From: Arenicola marina
Lineage: Eukaryota; Annelida; Polychaeta; Arenicolidae
Reading direction: 5' to 3'
DNA length: 64,000 bases
NCBI GenBank assembly: GCA_964019135.1
Contig: OZ025252.1
Coordinates: 49,078,959 to 49,142,958, forward strand
Shown here: in pieces, positions 43,611 through 52,960 of the stretch
Layout: each line of letters begins with the position of its first letter
Numbering within the stretch: the first letter of the stretch is position 1
Notes under the pieces: generated by a model
The model's input: the letters and a program-made list of their open reading frames with translations, nothing else
Told to the model about the DNA's origin: nothing
Databases searched by the model: none
Translations under genes and position numbers: made by a program

Positions 43611-43835
43611 GAGAGTCCACTGTGGACGCCATGTTTTCTATTGACATCCGACTTTGTGTGATGAGTGTATGTATGTGTAACGGAGGTCAATGTAATAAAG
43701 TGACATGGGACACTACGCGGACTACGGATGTCTTTGTTTACCCGTCACCGTGACACAGAACGATGTGACACACACACCATAACCTCTGAATAACCTTCAG
43801 TCAGCTACACCAATCCGTCTTGTACATCAACATAT

Positions 43836-44185
43836 TTTATTTTTATTCAAACATTTCAGTTAGACAAAAAGACAGTGGCACTACACAATAAATGACTAAC
43901 TTGACAGCCAATGATTGAAAGTAAAGGGGTCTTACGTTCCTGTAATTCGTACATTAGGTCTGAATGTGTATGTTCGCACGGACGCGTCTCCAGTCACAGT
44001 CTGGATGGTGAACAAGAGTCTTACCGACACGGAAATATGTAGCCTTGTAAACGTGTTACTTCGTACAAAGGTAATATACAAACTATAAACAGGTCTATTT
44101 GAGAAATAATTATAGAATACTGCCGATTTGTACCATATTTACAGATCACAATTAAATTGTCTATATACTAATCACATTCTTTATT
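43836..44185 (-). terminator. Candidate minus-strand poly(A) signals
   Basis: AATAAA on the minus strand occurs at 43836-43841, 43842-43847 and 44180-44185. These are the first such hexamers I find downstream of the minus-strand gene that stops at 46685. They lie just past the CLPTM1 candidate signal at 43694, which would make the two genes tail-to-tail with nearly abutting 3' ends. Inference only. Confidence 0.35.
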
Positions 44186-44516
44186 ACAGTGTATTACAGG
44201 TGACTGTAATGCTACTATACTACAAAGACGTTTGCCTTTGCATGGTGGCACACGAGTAACATATTGGACACAAATTGGGGAAGGTTTATCTGTATTATAG
44301 TAGAATTACACAGTCACCTGTTATACACTCCGATATCTCTGCATAGAGGTGATCCTTAGCAAATTGTGAGTAGTATATCTTCTCCTCCACTGTTTATAAC
44401 GTCTGCTGTAATCACTTTCCCTGCTTACACTATAACCTTAGTTCAACCGTTTCTGTGGTGACCAGCGATAGACAGAAGTCGCTCCCTACAGCGATCGGAT
44501 GCAGGATCCTTCCATA

Positions 44517-46095
44517 TCCCATGTCTCTGGCATCAATAACACCCTGTCTCTGGCATCAATAACACCCTGTCTCTGGCATCAATAACACCCTGTCTCTGGC
44601 ATCAATAACACCCTATCTCTATACAACAGCAGGCTGTCCAGTGATCCTACTTTTCCTACTTTTTCCTACTTTTTTTGTCTCCATCCTATTTTTCCTACTT
44701 TTTCTTCAAAATACCTACATTTTCCTACTTTTTGCTATTTGCTTCACCAGGCGCAATTTCGAAATGTCGTGAATTGCTGTAAAAGTGTGCATATCGCTTC
44801 TATTATTGCAAAAGTCAGAGGTATTTTGTTTTTGCGTCCTGATATATCTTTCAATCAACAGTAGTGTCTGTCAAGTTCTAATAATGAAAATACAGGTACA
44901 GCTGAGCAGCGTATAAGAAATGTTCTAAAAAAACATTTTCTCAGTAAAATAACTTTTTGTCATTTGTTTATCCGGAATAATGTTGCTACATATGCTATTT
45001 GAGTCATACTTTTTGCTTCTATTTTACTACTTTTGTCCTTCTTTTTCTGTATTTCCATTCTTACTTTTGTCCTACTTTTTCATGAGGGTGTGCTGGACAG
45101 CCTGCAACAGTCTTGGCATCAATAACACTCTATCTCTATACAACAGTCTTGGCATCAATAACACCGTCTCTGGCGTCAACAACACCCTGTCTCTATACAA
45201 CAGTCCTGGCATCAATAACGCCTTGTCTCTGGTATCAATAACACCCTGTCTCTGGCATCAATAACACCCTGTCTATACAACAGTCCTGGCATCAATAACA
45301 CCCTGTCTCTGGCGTCAATAACACCCTGTCTCTGGCATCAATAACACCCTGTCTCTATACAACAGTCCTGGCATCAATAACACCGTCTCTGGCGTCAATA
45401 ACACCGTCTCTGGCGTCAACAACACCCTGTCTCTATACAACAGTCCTTGCATCAATAACACCCTGTCTCTGGCGTCAATAACACCCTGTCTGGGGCATCA
45501 ATAGCACCCTGTCTCTATACAACAGTCCTTGCATCAATAACACCCTGTCTCTGGCGTCAATAACACCCTGTCTGGTATCAATAACACCCTGTCTCTGGCA
45601 TCAATAGCACCCTGTCTCTATACAACAGTCCTTGCATCAATAACACCCTGTCTCTGGCGTCAATAACACCCTGTCTGGTATCAATAACACCCTGTCTCTG
45701 GCATCAATAGCACCCCGTCTCTATACAACAGTCCTGGCATCAATAACACCCTGTCTCTGGCGTCAATAACACCCTGTCTCTGGCATCAATAACACCCTGT
45801 TTCTATACAACAGTCCTGGCATCAATAACACCCTGTCTCTATGCAACAGTCCTGGCATGAATAACACCCTGTCTCTGGCATGAATAACACCCTGTCTCTG
45901 GCGTCGATAACACCCTGTCTCTGGCGTCGATAACACCCTGTCTCTGGCGTCGATAACACCCTGTCTCTCGCATCAATAACACCCTGTTTCTATACAACAG
46001 TCCTGGCATCAATAACACCCTGTCTCTGGCGTCAATAACACCCTGTCTGGTATCAATAACACCATTTCTCTGGCATCAATAACACCCTGTCTCTG
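44517..46095. repeat. 23-bp minisatellite, split by an inserted element
   Basis: The unit CTCTGGCATCAATAACACCC plus TGT, alternating with a related unit containing TATACAACAGTCCTGGCATC. It spans 44517-44629 and 45105-46095; the break is the inverted-repeat element at 44630-45104, which therefore inserted after the array existed. Confidence 0.93.
44630..45104. mobile_element. 475-bp non-autonomous inverted-repeat transposon (hAT-like ends) inside a minisatellite
   Basis: Ends are CAGGCTGTCCAG and its exact reverse complement CTGGACAGCCTG. The flanks are CAACAG at 44624-44629 and 45105-45110, a 6-bp direct repeat; uninterrupted array copies read TATACAACAGTCTTGG, confirming the empty site. The subterminal regions are rich in CCTACTTTTT. 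The CAG-type end suggests hAT, but hAT normally duplicates 8 (sometimes 5-7) bp, so the superfamily is uncertain. No coding capacity. Confidence 0.85.
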
Positions 46096-46204
46096 GCCTT
46101 GCAGCTCTATGTACGATACCAACTTATTGTCCGCTTCTATCTTTTGTTGCGATAACGCGATACTTTTCTGTCGAAAACTTCTGCTCGCACATCTACAGCC
46201 CTGC

Positions 46205-46440
46205 CAGTTCGTATTTTTGCGCGTGTTGCTACGTGACGCTTGTCGCGTAGGTCGCCGTGGCTACGTGACTCGTGTCGCGTAGGTCGCCGTGGCTGCGTGA
46301 CTCGTGTCGCGTAGGTCGCCGTGGCTACGTGACTCTGGTCGCGTAGGTCGTGTCGCGTAGGTCGCCGTGGCTACGTGACTCTGGTCGCGTAGGTCGCCGT
46401 GACTACGTGACTCGTGTCGCGTAGGTCGCCGTGTCTACGT
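46205..46440. repeat. 32-bp minisatellite, about 7 copies
   Basis: The unit is GTGACTCGTGTCGCGTAGGT plus CGCCGTGGCTAC, very CpG-rich. It lies between the 23-bp array and the minus-strand gene, perhaps in that gene's 3' UTR. Confidence 0.9.
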
Positions 46441-46684
46441 GGAGTCTGTGTCGCTATAGAGACAGTTCCGCCAGAGGGACGTCTGACTGGTGTGAACTCC
46501 AGCGTCCCCCAGAGGACAAGGAAGGTCACCTGAATACATACAAAGAAAACAACTAAATGTACATGAAATATATATGAAGGTTCATCTCCTATCTATCAAC
46601 ATCATTAACATCAGTAAACAAAATCAAGCAGAAGTTACGAACAAGCTCATCTATAATGAACGTTTGGGATATTTTAAAAGATAT

Positions 46685-49600
46685 TCAAATATCGCGATGT
46701 TTCGTAGTAACCTTATCCTGGATTCCTGGTAGAATAGAGAGAGATCTGTCCTCACCGTAATCTTTGCCCCACACAAAGCCTGTAGAGGGCACAGTCCGAG
46801 CGTTGTCAAGGTCATTGAGCTCTCCGATCAACTGGTCGTCCACGAAGTTTGCGATCATGAGATCTGAGGCTGAGCTCGGGTGGTCGCCCAGCCCCCTGCT
46901 GGGGCCGGGGGTGGGGCCGGGGCCGGGGCCGGGGTCCGGAGTGGCGTCAGGGCCGGGGGTGGCGGCGGGGGCCTCACGGAGGGAGTCCCCCGAGGCGGAG
47001 AGCACTGAGCACACGGTGCTGACGTCCGTGCAGCTGTTATGGCAAGAGGAGTCGCCGGCGTGGGAAGAGGCCCCCGCGCCCCCCGTGCAGGGCAGGCTGC
47101 GGCAGGGTCGCATGAGGAGGCGGGGACCCAACCCCAGGGCGGCCAGAATACGCGGCCCCGTCCTCTCCAGCCTCAGGCGCCCGGCACCCTTGGCTCTGAC
47201 ACTGGAGGGTTCAAGGTAAAGGTCGCCCGCCGCGCTCCCCCCGCGCCCGCTGGGGACCTCCAGACCCAGCTCTCCGCGCAGAGGGTGCCCTCGACCGAAG
47301 CGGCGGGTGGGGCGGCCCAGGGCGGAGTGGACGAACTGCACCCGTCCCTGACGACGGTGCAGGTAGTACTGGAAGAGCACGACGATGTTGAGCAGAACCA
47401 TCATGGCGGCGATGGTGCACGTGACCGACACGATGACATCCAACCAGGAGAAGGTCTTCTCGGAGAGCGGACCGAACATGTGATCAGCAAACCCGTCCTG
47501 GAGGAAGGACTGGTGCCCCGCGTACTCGTCGGTGGCCTGGTGCCCCGCGTACTCGTCTGTGGCCTTGAGGCTCTCCGTGGGTTGTGGTGAAGGCACTGGG
47601 AGGTCAAGGCCGGCCATGACGTCAGCAATGAGGAGGGTCCCACCCCCGCCCACGCCCCCTCCCCTGGGTCCCGTTAAGGCATGCACGGATTGTCTCAGGG
47701 CCGTGACGTCCCGATGGTACGACATCTGGTCGCTCCGCTTACTCGGTGTTACCATGGTTACCTTGGGCGACGCAGCCTGAGTGGCGATCTGTTTGGGTTG
47801 CGCTCTGTCCATGTTCAGCACGACTCGTCCCTCCAGTCCACCCTGATCCACACCAGCCTGACCTCTAGGGGGCGACACTGTGGCGGCACCAGCCTGCCCT
47901 CTAGGCGGCGACACTGTGGCGGCACCAGCCTGCCCTCCATGGGGTGACACTGTGGGGGGCCCAGCCTGACCTCTAGGGGGCGACACTGTGGCTGCCCCAG
48001 CCTGTGTGGGGTATGGGCTGGCCGGGACCGTGCCGTAGGCCGGTACAGGCAGTGGCACCACGGTGAGTGGAGAGTCGATACCCGGTGCAGACTCCGGTGT
48101 GTCTAGAGGCCTCCTCACCGTAAGGCGTCGGGCGGAGACTGGACGTGGGTCTGTACCCCCCTCCAGGGGTGACGGCCTGCTGGGGTTTGTACCCCCCTCC
48201 AGGGGTGACGGCCTGCTGGGGTCTGTACCCCCCTCCAGGGGTGACGGCCTGCTGGGGTCTGTACCCCCCTCCAGGGGTGACGGCCTGCTGGGGTCTGTAC
48301 CCCCCTCCAGGAGTGACGGCCTGCTGGGGTCTGTACCCCCCTCCAGGGGTGACGGCCTGCTGGGGTCTGTACCCCCCTCCAGGAGTGACGGCCTGCTGGG
48401 GTCTGCACTCCCCTCCAGGGGGGACGGCCTGCTGGGGTCTGTACCCCCCTCCAGGGGTGACGGCCTGCTGGGGTCTGTACCCCCCTCCAGGAGTGACGGC
48501 CTGCTGGGGTCTGTACCCCCCTCCATGAGTGACGGCCTGCTGGGGTCTGTACCCCCCTCCAGGAGTGACGGCCTGCTGGGGTCTGTACCCCCCTCCAGGG
48601 GGGACGGCCTGCTGGGGTCTGTACCCCCCTCCAGGGGTGACGGCCTGCTGGGGTCTGTACCCCCCTCCAGGAGTGACGGCCTGCTGGGGTCTGTACCCCC
48701 CTCCAGGGGGGACGGCCTGCTGGGGTCTGTACCCCCTTCCAGGGGTGACGGCCTGCTGGGGTCTGCACCCCCATCCAGGGGTGACGGCTTGCCAGGGTCT
48801 GTACCCCCCTCCAGGGGTGACGGCCTGCTGGGGTCTGTACCCCCCTCCAGGGGTGACGGCCTGCTGGGGTCTGTACCCCCCTCCAGGGGTGACGGCCTGC
48901 TGGGGTCTGTACGCCCCTCCAGGGGTGACGGCCTGCTGGGGTCTGTACCCCCCTCTAGGGGTGACGGCCTGCTGGGGTCTGTACCCCCCTCTAGGGGTGA
49001 CGGCCTGCTGTGGTCCGAGCTCGTGGCCGGGGGAGTGGGGTCTGTGGCCGGGGGAGTGGGGTTTGTGCCCGGGGCAGTGGCGTCTGTGGCCGGGGGAGTG
49101 GGGTCTGTGGCCGGGGGAGTGGGGTCTGTGGCCGGGGGAGTGGGGTTTGTGCCCGGGGCAGTGGCGTCTGTGGCCGGGGGAGTGGGCTCTGTGGCTGGGG
49201 GAGTGGGCTCTGTGGCCGGGGGAGCGAGGTTTGTGCCCGGGGGGCTGGGGTCTGTGCCCAGGGGGGTGGGGTCACTCCCCAGATGTGAGTGGGGCGAGGC
49301 AGGCATGGAGGTATCATATAGAGAGCGTCCGGATGGCACATGGACGACAGCTCCCGGCCTCCGGTCTTTTATTGTTGACAATATTATGTTATATGCGGAC
49401 TGTTTGGCGACGTCGAGTATCAAATGATTGGATTCCGTGTCAAGCCTAGTTATTCTATTACCATGTCCGCGTGCTGGTAGCAGAACGGTTGGAACACTGA
49501 CATCATTGATATCACTGACGTCATCAACATCACTGACGTCATCAACATCACTGACATCACTGACGTCATTGACTTCACTGACGTCATTGACTTCACTGAC

Positions 49601-52600
49601 GTCATTGACTTCACTGACGTCATTGACTTCACTGACGTCATTGACTTCACTGACGTCATTGACTTCACCGACACCACTGATACTACTGACGTCATTGCCA
49701 GCCTCTGATTCGCTCTGTTCTCTTGTGGTTCTCACCTCAACGTTCGTGTAATGAGCAGCGTCCGTCGTGATGTCATTGAAGTCTCCGACGTTGATTACGT
49801 TGATGTCGTACACCTGTGACTGGTTATTTTGAGATGATTCCTCCAGACCTTGAGCTGACTCTTGTTGACCCTGAGATGACTCCTGATGACCTTTAGATGA
49901 CTCATGTTGACCTTGAGATGATTCTTGCTGACCTTCAGATAGCTGTTGTTGACCTTGAGATGATTCCCGATGACCTTGAGATGATTCTTTTTGATCTTGA
50001 GATGGTTCCTGTTGAGCTTGAAATTGTTGCTGTTGACCTTGAGATTTATTCCGATCAAGGCGTGACCAATGGTTACCTGAATGGTCTACTTCAATGAGTT
50101 CTGCGACACGGTCGCCTTCATCTGATTCCTTCAGCTTCAGGGATTCCAGAGGAAGAAACACGCCTGAGTCCTCGTCAGCCAGAGCCGTGCGGAAGTCTGC
50201 CAGGCCTGCTCCAGATAAAGACTCACTAGTCAGGGCAGGAGGTGTGCCAGCCACATCATCGTCAGGCCGATTGGGAAAGTTACCCAGTGGCTCTGTGAAA
50301 GTCAAACTGGAATTGTTCCACACTTCGGTCTCGATTGACTCGGAATACTTGCGCGGAGAGTGTTCGAACATGTCAGCGTCGCTGCCCTCAGGGGGTTGCA
50401 TCGGGTGAACGCTCTGTGTCAGTATAGCTGTATTCGGTGTCAGACTTGACTGTTGATATGAGTCCTTGGCGCTGGCCATTTCGACGTACAGAGCCCTCTC
50501 CTCATTGGCTGTCAACATCTCAAGGCCAAGGGCGCCGCGTTCACCCGTCGCTCCGTGGTTGAGCTCTTCCTCTCGGTAGGGGGCAACACCTTGCTCCACC
50601 ACGAAGCCCTGGATGATTCGTGTGGCGCCAATGGGCAGCGTGACGTCATACACGGCGAGCAGGTCGCGGTAGTCTTCCTGCTGGTTGGTCTGGCCGGTCT
50701 GGTCGCCATGGAGCTCCTCGCGGTCTGCCAGGACCCTGCTGACGCTGTCGTCCTCAGTGTCCACAGTGATGACGTTCACGACGTAGTCTTGAGACGGAAC
50801 CCCGCGCGGTGCCATGTCTGGCGTGCGGTCCGCCACGCGAGGTACTTCCTCCTCAATGTACGTGTTCAGCGTCATGGGCAACATCACGCCCCTCGCGATA
50901 TCTACGATGAGATCACTACGAGACTGACGCGTGGAGTCGTCGCCAGGTTGTCTGACCGGCGTGCTGTCGTCATAGTCCTGAACAGTCTCTGTTGGTGACG
51001 TCATGTCCCCCAGTGGCACCCACTCTCCCAGCGGGACGGTGCTGCCCCCTGCCGCATCGAACTCCGGGTCGAACCACTCACTCTTAGAGGACATATCACT
51101 CCGCGCCCCCAAGGCGGGTTCAGGTGACATATCACTCCGCGCCCCCAAGGCGGGTTCAGGTGACATATCACTCCACGCCCCCAAGGCGGGTTCAGGTGAC
51201 ATATCACTCCGCGCCCCCACGGTGGGATCATGTGACATATCACTCCGCGCCCCCAAGGCGGGTTCAGGTGACATATCACTCCGCGCCCCCACGGTGGGAT
51301 CATGTGACATATCACTCCGCGCCCCCACGGCGGGATCAGGTGACATATCACTCCGCGCCCCCACGGCGGGATCAGGTGACGGCAAACCCTGGACATGAGA
51401 ACCTCCAATGTGTGCGGCAGGAGTTGTGAGCGCCGTGTCTGTGACGCTTGCCGTCCCTGGGCCCAGTGGGCTGTCCATGTGCTGGGTGTATGGCTCCTGG
51501 TCGGCCTGTGGGGGCGGCTCGGTCTGTCCCTGCAGCAGGCGCCGCAGGGTGGGCGTGTGGGTGCCGGCTCCCAACCTGGCGTACATGTGGACGGTGTGGG
51601 TCAGGCTGGACGGCGCCTCATCCCTCCTCAAGCCAGTATCACCGCCTCTAACACCGACATCGTCAGCCATTGTGTTGGCCCTCGCACTGCGTGGTCTCTG
51701 GGCGGGGCGTCTTGGCACCATAGCAGGGTGATTGACGACTGAGGCCACGCCCTCCTCACTCCTGATGGCGCCCAGAGCCCGCTGCCTTGGAAACCCCGAC
51801 TGGGGGTTAATCTTGTCCTGATTTCTACCCCGTTGGAACAACTTACTGAGCCTGGCCAGAGATTCGATGAGCTGAGAGTGGTAACTGTCCTGATCGTGAT
51901 TCTTCATCGTGGACAGCTTCCTGAGCATCGTGGCGAACCTGTTGCCTGCGGCCTTCACGTACCGTGACTTGTCCCTGGCGTACTGGCCGGCCACCTGCTC
52001 CTTGTAGTCCACTGGGGAGGACGTACCGGGGGAACCGCCGTCCGCCAACGGCAGATCCCACCGGGATCTCGGCCATCTTGGATCATCGGATTTAGATCTT
52101 CTGGACCATTTTTCACCTCTTGGGTTGGAGTCAAGCGATTGCTTCATCAACTCTCGCGGAGATCGTTGAGAGTTCAAGCGGCGAGAGTACAGAGGGCGAC
52201 GCGCGTTGCTGGGCAGCGGAAGGGAATCCCCCCCGGGTCCTGTCCTAAGATTCCTGATTGGTTTACCGCCCGGCAACAACCCACCGCCCCATGGGTGTCG
52301 CTGTATGTAGGTCTGGGGAGCCCTATCCCCGGCCCTCTCTCCCTGGCCTGGTATGTAGGTCTGTGGAGCCCTATCCCCGGCCCTCTCTCCCTGGCCTGGT
52401 ATGTAGGTCTGGGGAGCCCTATCCCCGGCCCTCTCTCCCTGGCCTGGTATGTAGGTCTGGGGAGCCCTATCCCCGGCCCTCTCTCCCTGGCCTGGTATGT
52501 AGGTCTGTGGAGCCCTATCCCCGGCCCTCTCTCCCTGGCCTGGTATGTAGGTCTGTGGAGCCCTATCCCCGGCCCTCTCTCCCTGGCCTGGTATGTAGGC

Positions 52601-52960
52601 CTGGGGAGCCCTATCCCCGGCCCTCTCTCCCTGGCCTGGTATGTAGGCCTGGGGAGCCCTATCCCCGGCCCTCTCTCCATGGCCTGGTATGTAGGTCTGT
52701 GGAGCCCTATCCCCGGCCCTCTCTCCCTGGCCTGGTATGTAGACCTGTGGAGCCCTATCCCCGGCCCTCTCTCCCTGGCCTGGTATGTAGGTCTGGGGAG
52801 CCCTAGGACTCCAGTTTGAAACATAATTAGCAGCATCACTTTCTTTGTCGTCGGATTCCTGTGGCTTCAGGGATGAATCTTTGGCTTCAAATTGACAGAA
52901 CACAGCAGTCAAGTAGACCGACGCCGTAATAACGTATACAAGTAAAGTGCTCATTTTCAA
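46685..52960 (-). CDS. Unrecognised repetitive type I membrane protein, 2091 residues, single open frame
   Basis: An unbroken frame of 6.3 kb. Residues 1-22 form a signal peptide (MKMSTLLVYVITASVYLTAV, then FC|Q). The ectodomain is built of repeats: 54-213 ten copies of APQTYIPGQGERAGDR; about 527-626 GARSDMSPEPAL; about 970-1045 QGQQESSQ; about 1091-1154 EVNDVS; about 1224-1316 PTPPATD; about 1317-1607 GGTDPSRPSPLE, some 24 copies; about 1653-1701 PPRGQAGAATVS. Between them are non-repeated parts with dibasic stretches (SRRLNSQR, WSRRSKSDD) that could be protease sites. A membrane span follows at about 1841-1863 (VIVSVTCTIAAMMVLLNIVV), then a basic stop-transfer YYLHRRQGR and a 228-residue cytosolic tail with Cys/Ser, Gly/Pro and acidic parts ending KHRDI. 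I recognise no family; mucin-like or matrix-type surface protein is a guess. Start chosen for the signal peptide. It may be one exon of a longer gene. Confidence 0.78.
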   Translation of the reverse strand: MKMSTLLVYVITASVYLTAVFCQFEAKDSSLKPQESDDKESDAANYVSNWSPRAPQTYIPGQGERAGDRAPQVYIPGQGERAGDRAPQTYIPGHGERAGDRAPQAYIPGQGERAGDRAPQAYIPGQGERAGDRAPQTYIPGQGERAGDRAPQTYIPGQGERAGDRAPQTYIPGQGERAGDRAPQTYIPGQGERAGDRAPQTYIPGQGERAGDRAPQTYIQRHPWGGGLLPGGKPIRNLRTGPGGDSLPLPSNARRPLYSRRLNSQRSPRELMKQSLDSNPRGEKWSRRSKSDDPRWPRSRWDLPLADGGSPGTSSPVDYKEQVAGQYARDKSRYVKAAGNRFATMLRKLSTMKNHDQDSYHSQLIESLARLSKLFQRGRNQDKINPQSGFPRQRALGAIRSEEGVASVVNHPAMVPRRPAQRPRSARANTMADDVGVRGGDTGLRRDEAPSSLTHTVHMYARLGAGTHTPTLRRLLQGQTEPPPQADQEPYTQHMDSPLGPGTASVTDTALTTPAAHIGGSHVQGLPSPDPAVGARSDMSPDPAVGARSDMSHDPTVGARSDMSPEPALGARSDMSHDPTVGARSDMSPEPALGAWSDMSPEPALGARSDMSPEPALGARSDMSSKSEWFDPEFDAAGGSTVPLGEWVPLGDMTSPTETVQDYDDSTPVRQPGDDSTRQSRSDLIVDIARGVMLPMTLNTYIEEEVPRVADRTPDMAPRGVPSQDYVVNVITVDTEDDSVSRVLADREELHGDQTGQTNQQEDYRDLLAVYDVTLPIGATRIIQGFVVEQGVAPYREEELNHGATGERGALGLEMLTANEERALYVEMASAKDSYQQSSLTPNTAILTQSVHPMQPPEGSDADMFEHSPRKYSESIETEVWNNSSLTFTEPLGNFPNRPDDDVAGTPPALTSESLSGAGLADFRTALADEDSGVFLPLESLKLKESDEGDRVAELIEVDHSGNHWSRLDRNKSQGQQQQFQAQQEPSQDQKESSQGHRESSQGQQQLSEGQQESSQGQHESSKGHQESSQGQQESAQGLEESSQNNQSQVYDINVINVGDFNDITTDAAHYTNVEVRTTREQSESEAGNDVSSISGVGEVNDVSEVNDVSEVNDVSEVNDVSEVNDVSEVNDVSDVSDVDDVSDVDDVSDINDVSVPTVLLPARGHGNRITRLDTESNHLILDVAKQSAYNIILSTIKDRRPGAVVHVPSGRSLYDTSMPASPHSHLGSDPTPLGTDPSPPGTNLAPPATEPTPPATEPTPPATDATAPGTNPTPPATDPTPPATDPTPPATDATAPGTNPTPPATDPTPPATSSDHSRPSPLEGGTDPSRPSPLEGGTDPSRPSPLEGRTDPSRPSPLEGGTDPSRPSPLEGGTDPSRPSPLEGGTDPGKPSPLDGGADPSRPSPLEGGTDPSRPSPLEGGTDPSRPSLLEGGTDPSRPSPLEGGTDPSRPSPLEGGTDPSRPSLLEGGTDPSRPSLMEGGTDPSRPSLLEGGTDPSRPSPLEGGTDPSRPSPLEGSADPSRPSLLEGGTDPSRPSPLEGGTDPSRPSLLEGGTDPSRPSPLEGGTDPSRPSPLEGGTDPSRPSPLEGGTNPSRPSPLEGGTDPRPVSARRLTVRRPLDTPESAPGIDSPLTVVPLPVPAYGTVPASPYPTQAGAATVSPPRGQAGPPTVSPHGGQAGAATVSPPRGQAGAATVSPPRGQAGVDQGGLEGRVVLNMDRAQPKQIATQAASPKVTMVTPSKRSDQMSYHRDVTALRQSVHALTGPRGGGVGGGGTLLIADVMAGLDLPVPSPQPTESLKATDEYAGHQATDEYAGHQSFLQDGFADHMFGPLSEKTFSWLDVIVSVTCTIAAMMVLLNIVVLFQYYLHRRQGRVQFVHSALGRPTRRFGRGHPLRGELGLEVPSGRGGSAAGDLYLEPSSVRAKGAGRLRLERTGPRILAALGLGPRLLMRPCRSLPCTGGAGASSHAGDSSCHNSCTDVSTVCSVLSASGDSLREAPAATPGPDATPDPGPGPGPTPGPSRGLGDHPSSASDLMIANFVDDQLIGELNDLDNARTVPSTGFVWGKDYGEDRSLSILPGIQDKVTTKHRDI
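47860..48010. repeat. 36-bp coding minisatellite (PPRGQAGAATVS), about 5 copies
   Basis: On the + strand the unit is CTAGGGGGCGACACTGTGGC then GGCACCAGCCTGACCT. In frame inside the minus-strand gene; variants change GAATV to GPPTV. Confidence 0.85.
48140..49015. repeat. 36-bp coding minisatellite (GGTDPSRPSPLE), about 24 copies
   Basis: On the + strand the unit is GGGGTCTGTACCCCCCTCCA then GGGGTGACGGCCTGCT. All copies are exactly in frame in the minus-strand gene. Variation is mostly at the SPLE/SLLE/SLME position. Confidence 0.95.
49018..49290. repeat. Coding Pro/Thr-rich minisatellite (PTPPATD)
   Basis: The unit GGGGTCTGTGGCCGGGGGAG plus T, 21 bp or multiples with a GCCCGGGGCAGTGGCGTC variant (PGTNPTPP, DATA). 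It abuts the 36-bp array with no spacer. In frame in the minus-strand gene; such Pro/Thr stretches are typical O-glycosylation stalks. Confidence 0.88.
49500..49680. repeat. 18-bp coding minisatellite (EVNDVS), about 10 copies
   Basis: The unit TTGACTTCACTGACGTCA on the + strand; each copy holds TGACGTCA, the CRE palindrome. Encodes an acidic, Ser-rich stretch of the minus-strand protein. A 15-bp variant at the left encodes DDVSDI/DVSDVD. Confidence 0.92.
49830..50045. repeat. 24-bp coding minisatellite (QGQQESSQ), about 9 copies
   Basis: The unit TTGAGATGATTCTTGTTGAC plus C on the + strand, diverged. Encodes the Gln/Ser/Glu-rich part of the minus-strand protein at about residues 970-1045. 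Confidence 0.88.
51085..51385. repeat. 36-bp coding minisatellite (GARSDMSPEPAL), about 8 copies
   Basis: The unit GACATATCACTCCGCGCCCC then CAAGGCGGGTTCAGGT. Two subtypes alternate (AAGGCGGGTTCAG and ACGGTGGGATCAT), giving SPEPALGAR and SHDPTVGAR. In frame. Confidence 0.92.
52310..52806. repeat. 48-bp coding minisatellite (APQTYIPGQGERAGDR), 10 full copies
   Basis: The unit GGAGCCCTATCCCCGGCCCT, CTCTCCCTGGCCTGGTATGT, AGGTCTGT on the + strand; 16 residues per unit on the minus strand, close behind the signal peptide. Copies are nearly identical, with GTCTGTGG/GTCTGGGG/GCCTGGGG variants that are mostly synonymous. Confidence 0.95.

Larger units (their letters stand above)
41825..43720 (+). 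other. Probable CLPTM1 3' UTR and 3' flank
   Basis: No coding is recognised. It contains an (AT)n tract near 41926-41952 and two minisatellites. The first canonical AATAAA on the + strand after the stop is at 43694-43699, followed by a TG-rich region, so the transcript may end near 43.72 kb with a UTR of about 1.9 kb. An unseen non-canonical signal closer to the stop is possible. Confidence 0.45.

Noticed and set aside
48063-49427. 454-codon plus-strand frame opposite the membrane-protein gene
   Set aside because: Antisense shadow of the 36-bp coding array; the minus-strand frame is far longer and has a signal peptide, span and non-repeat parts.
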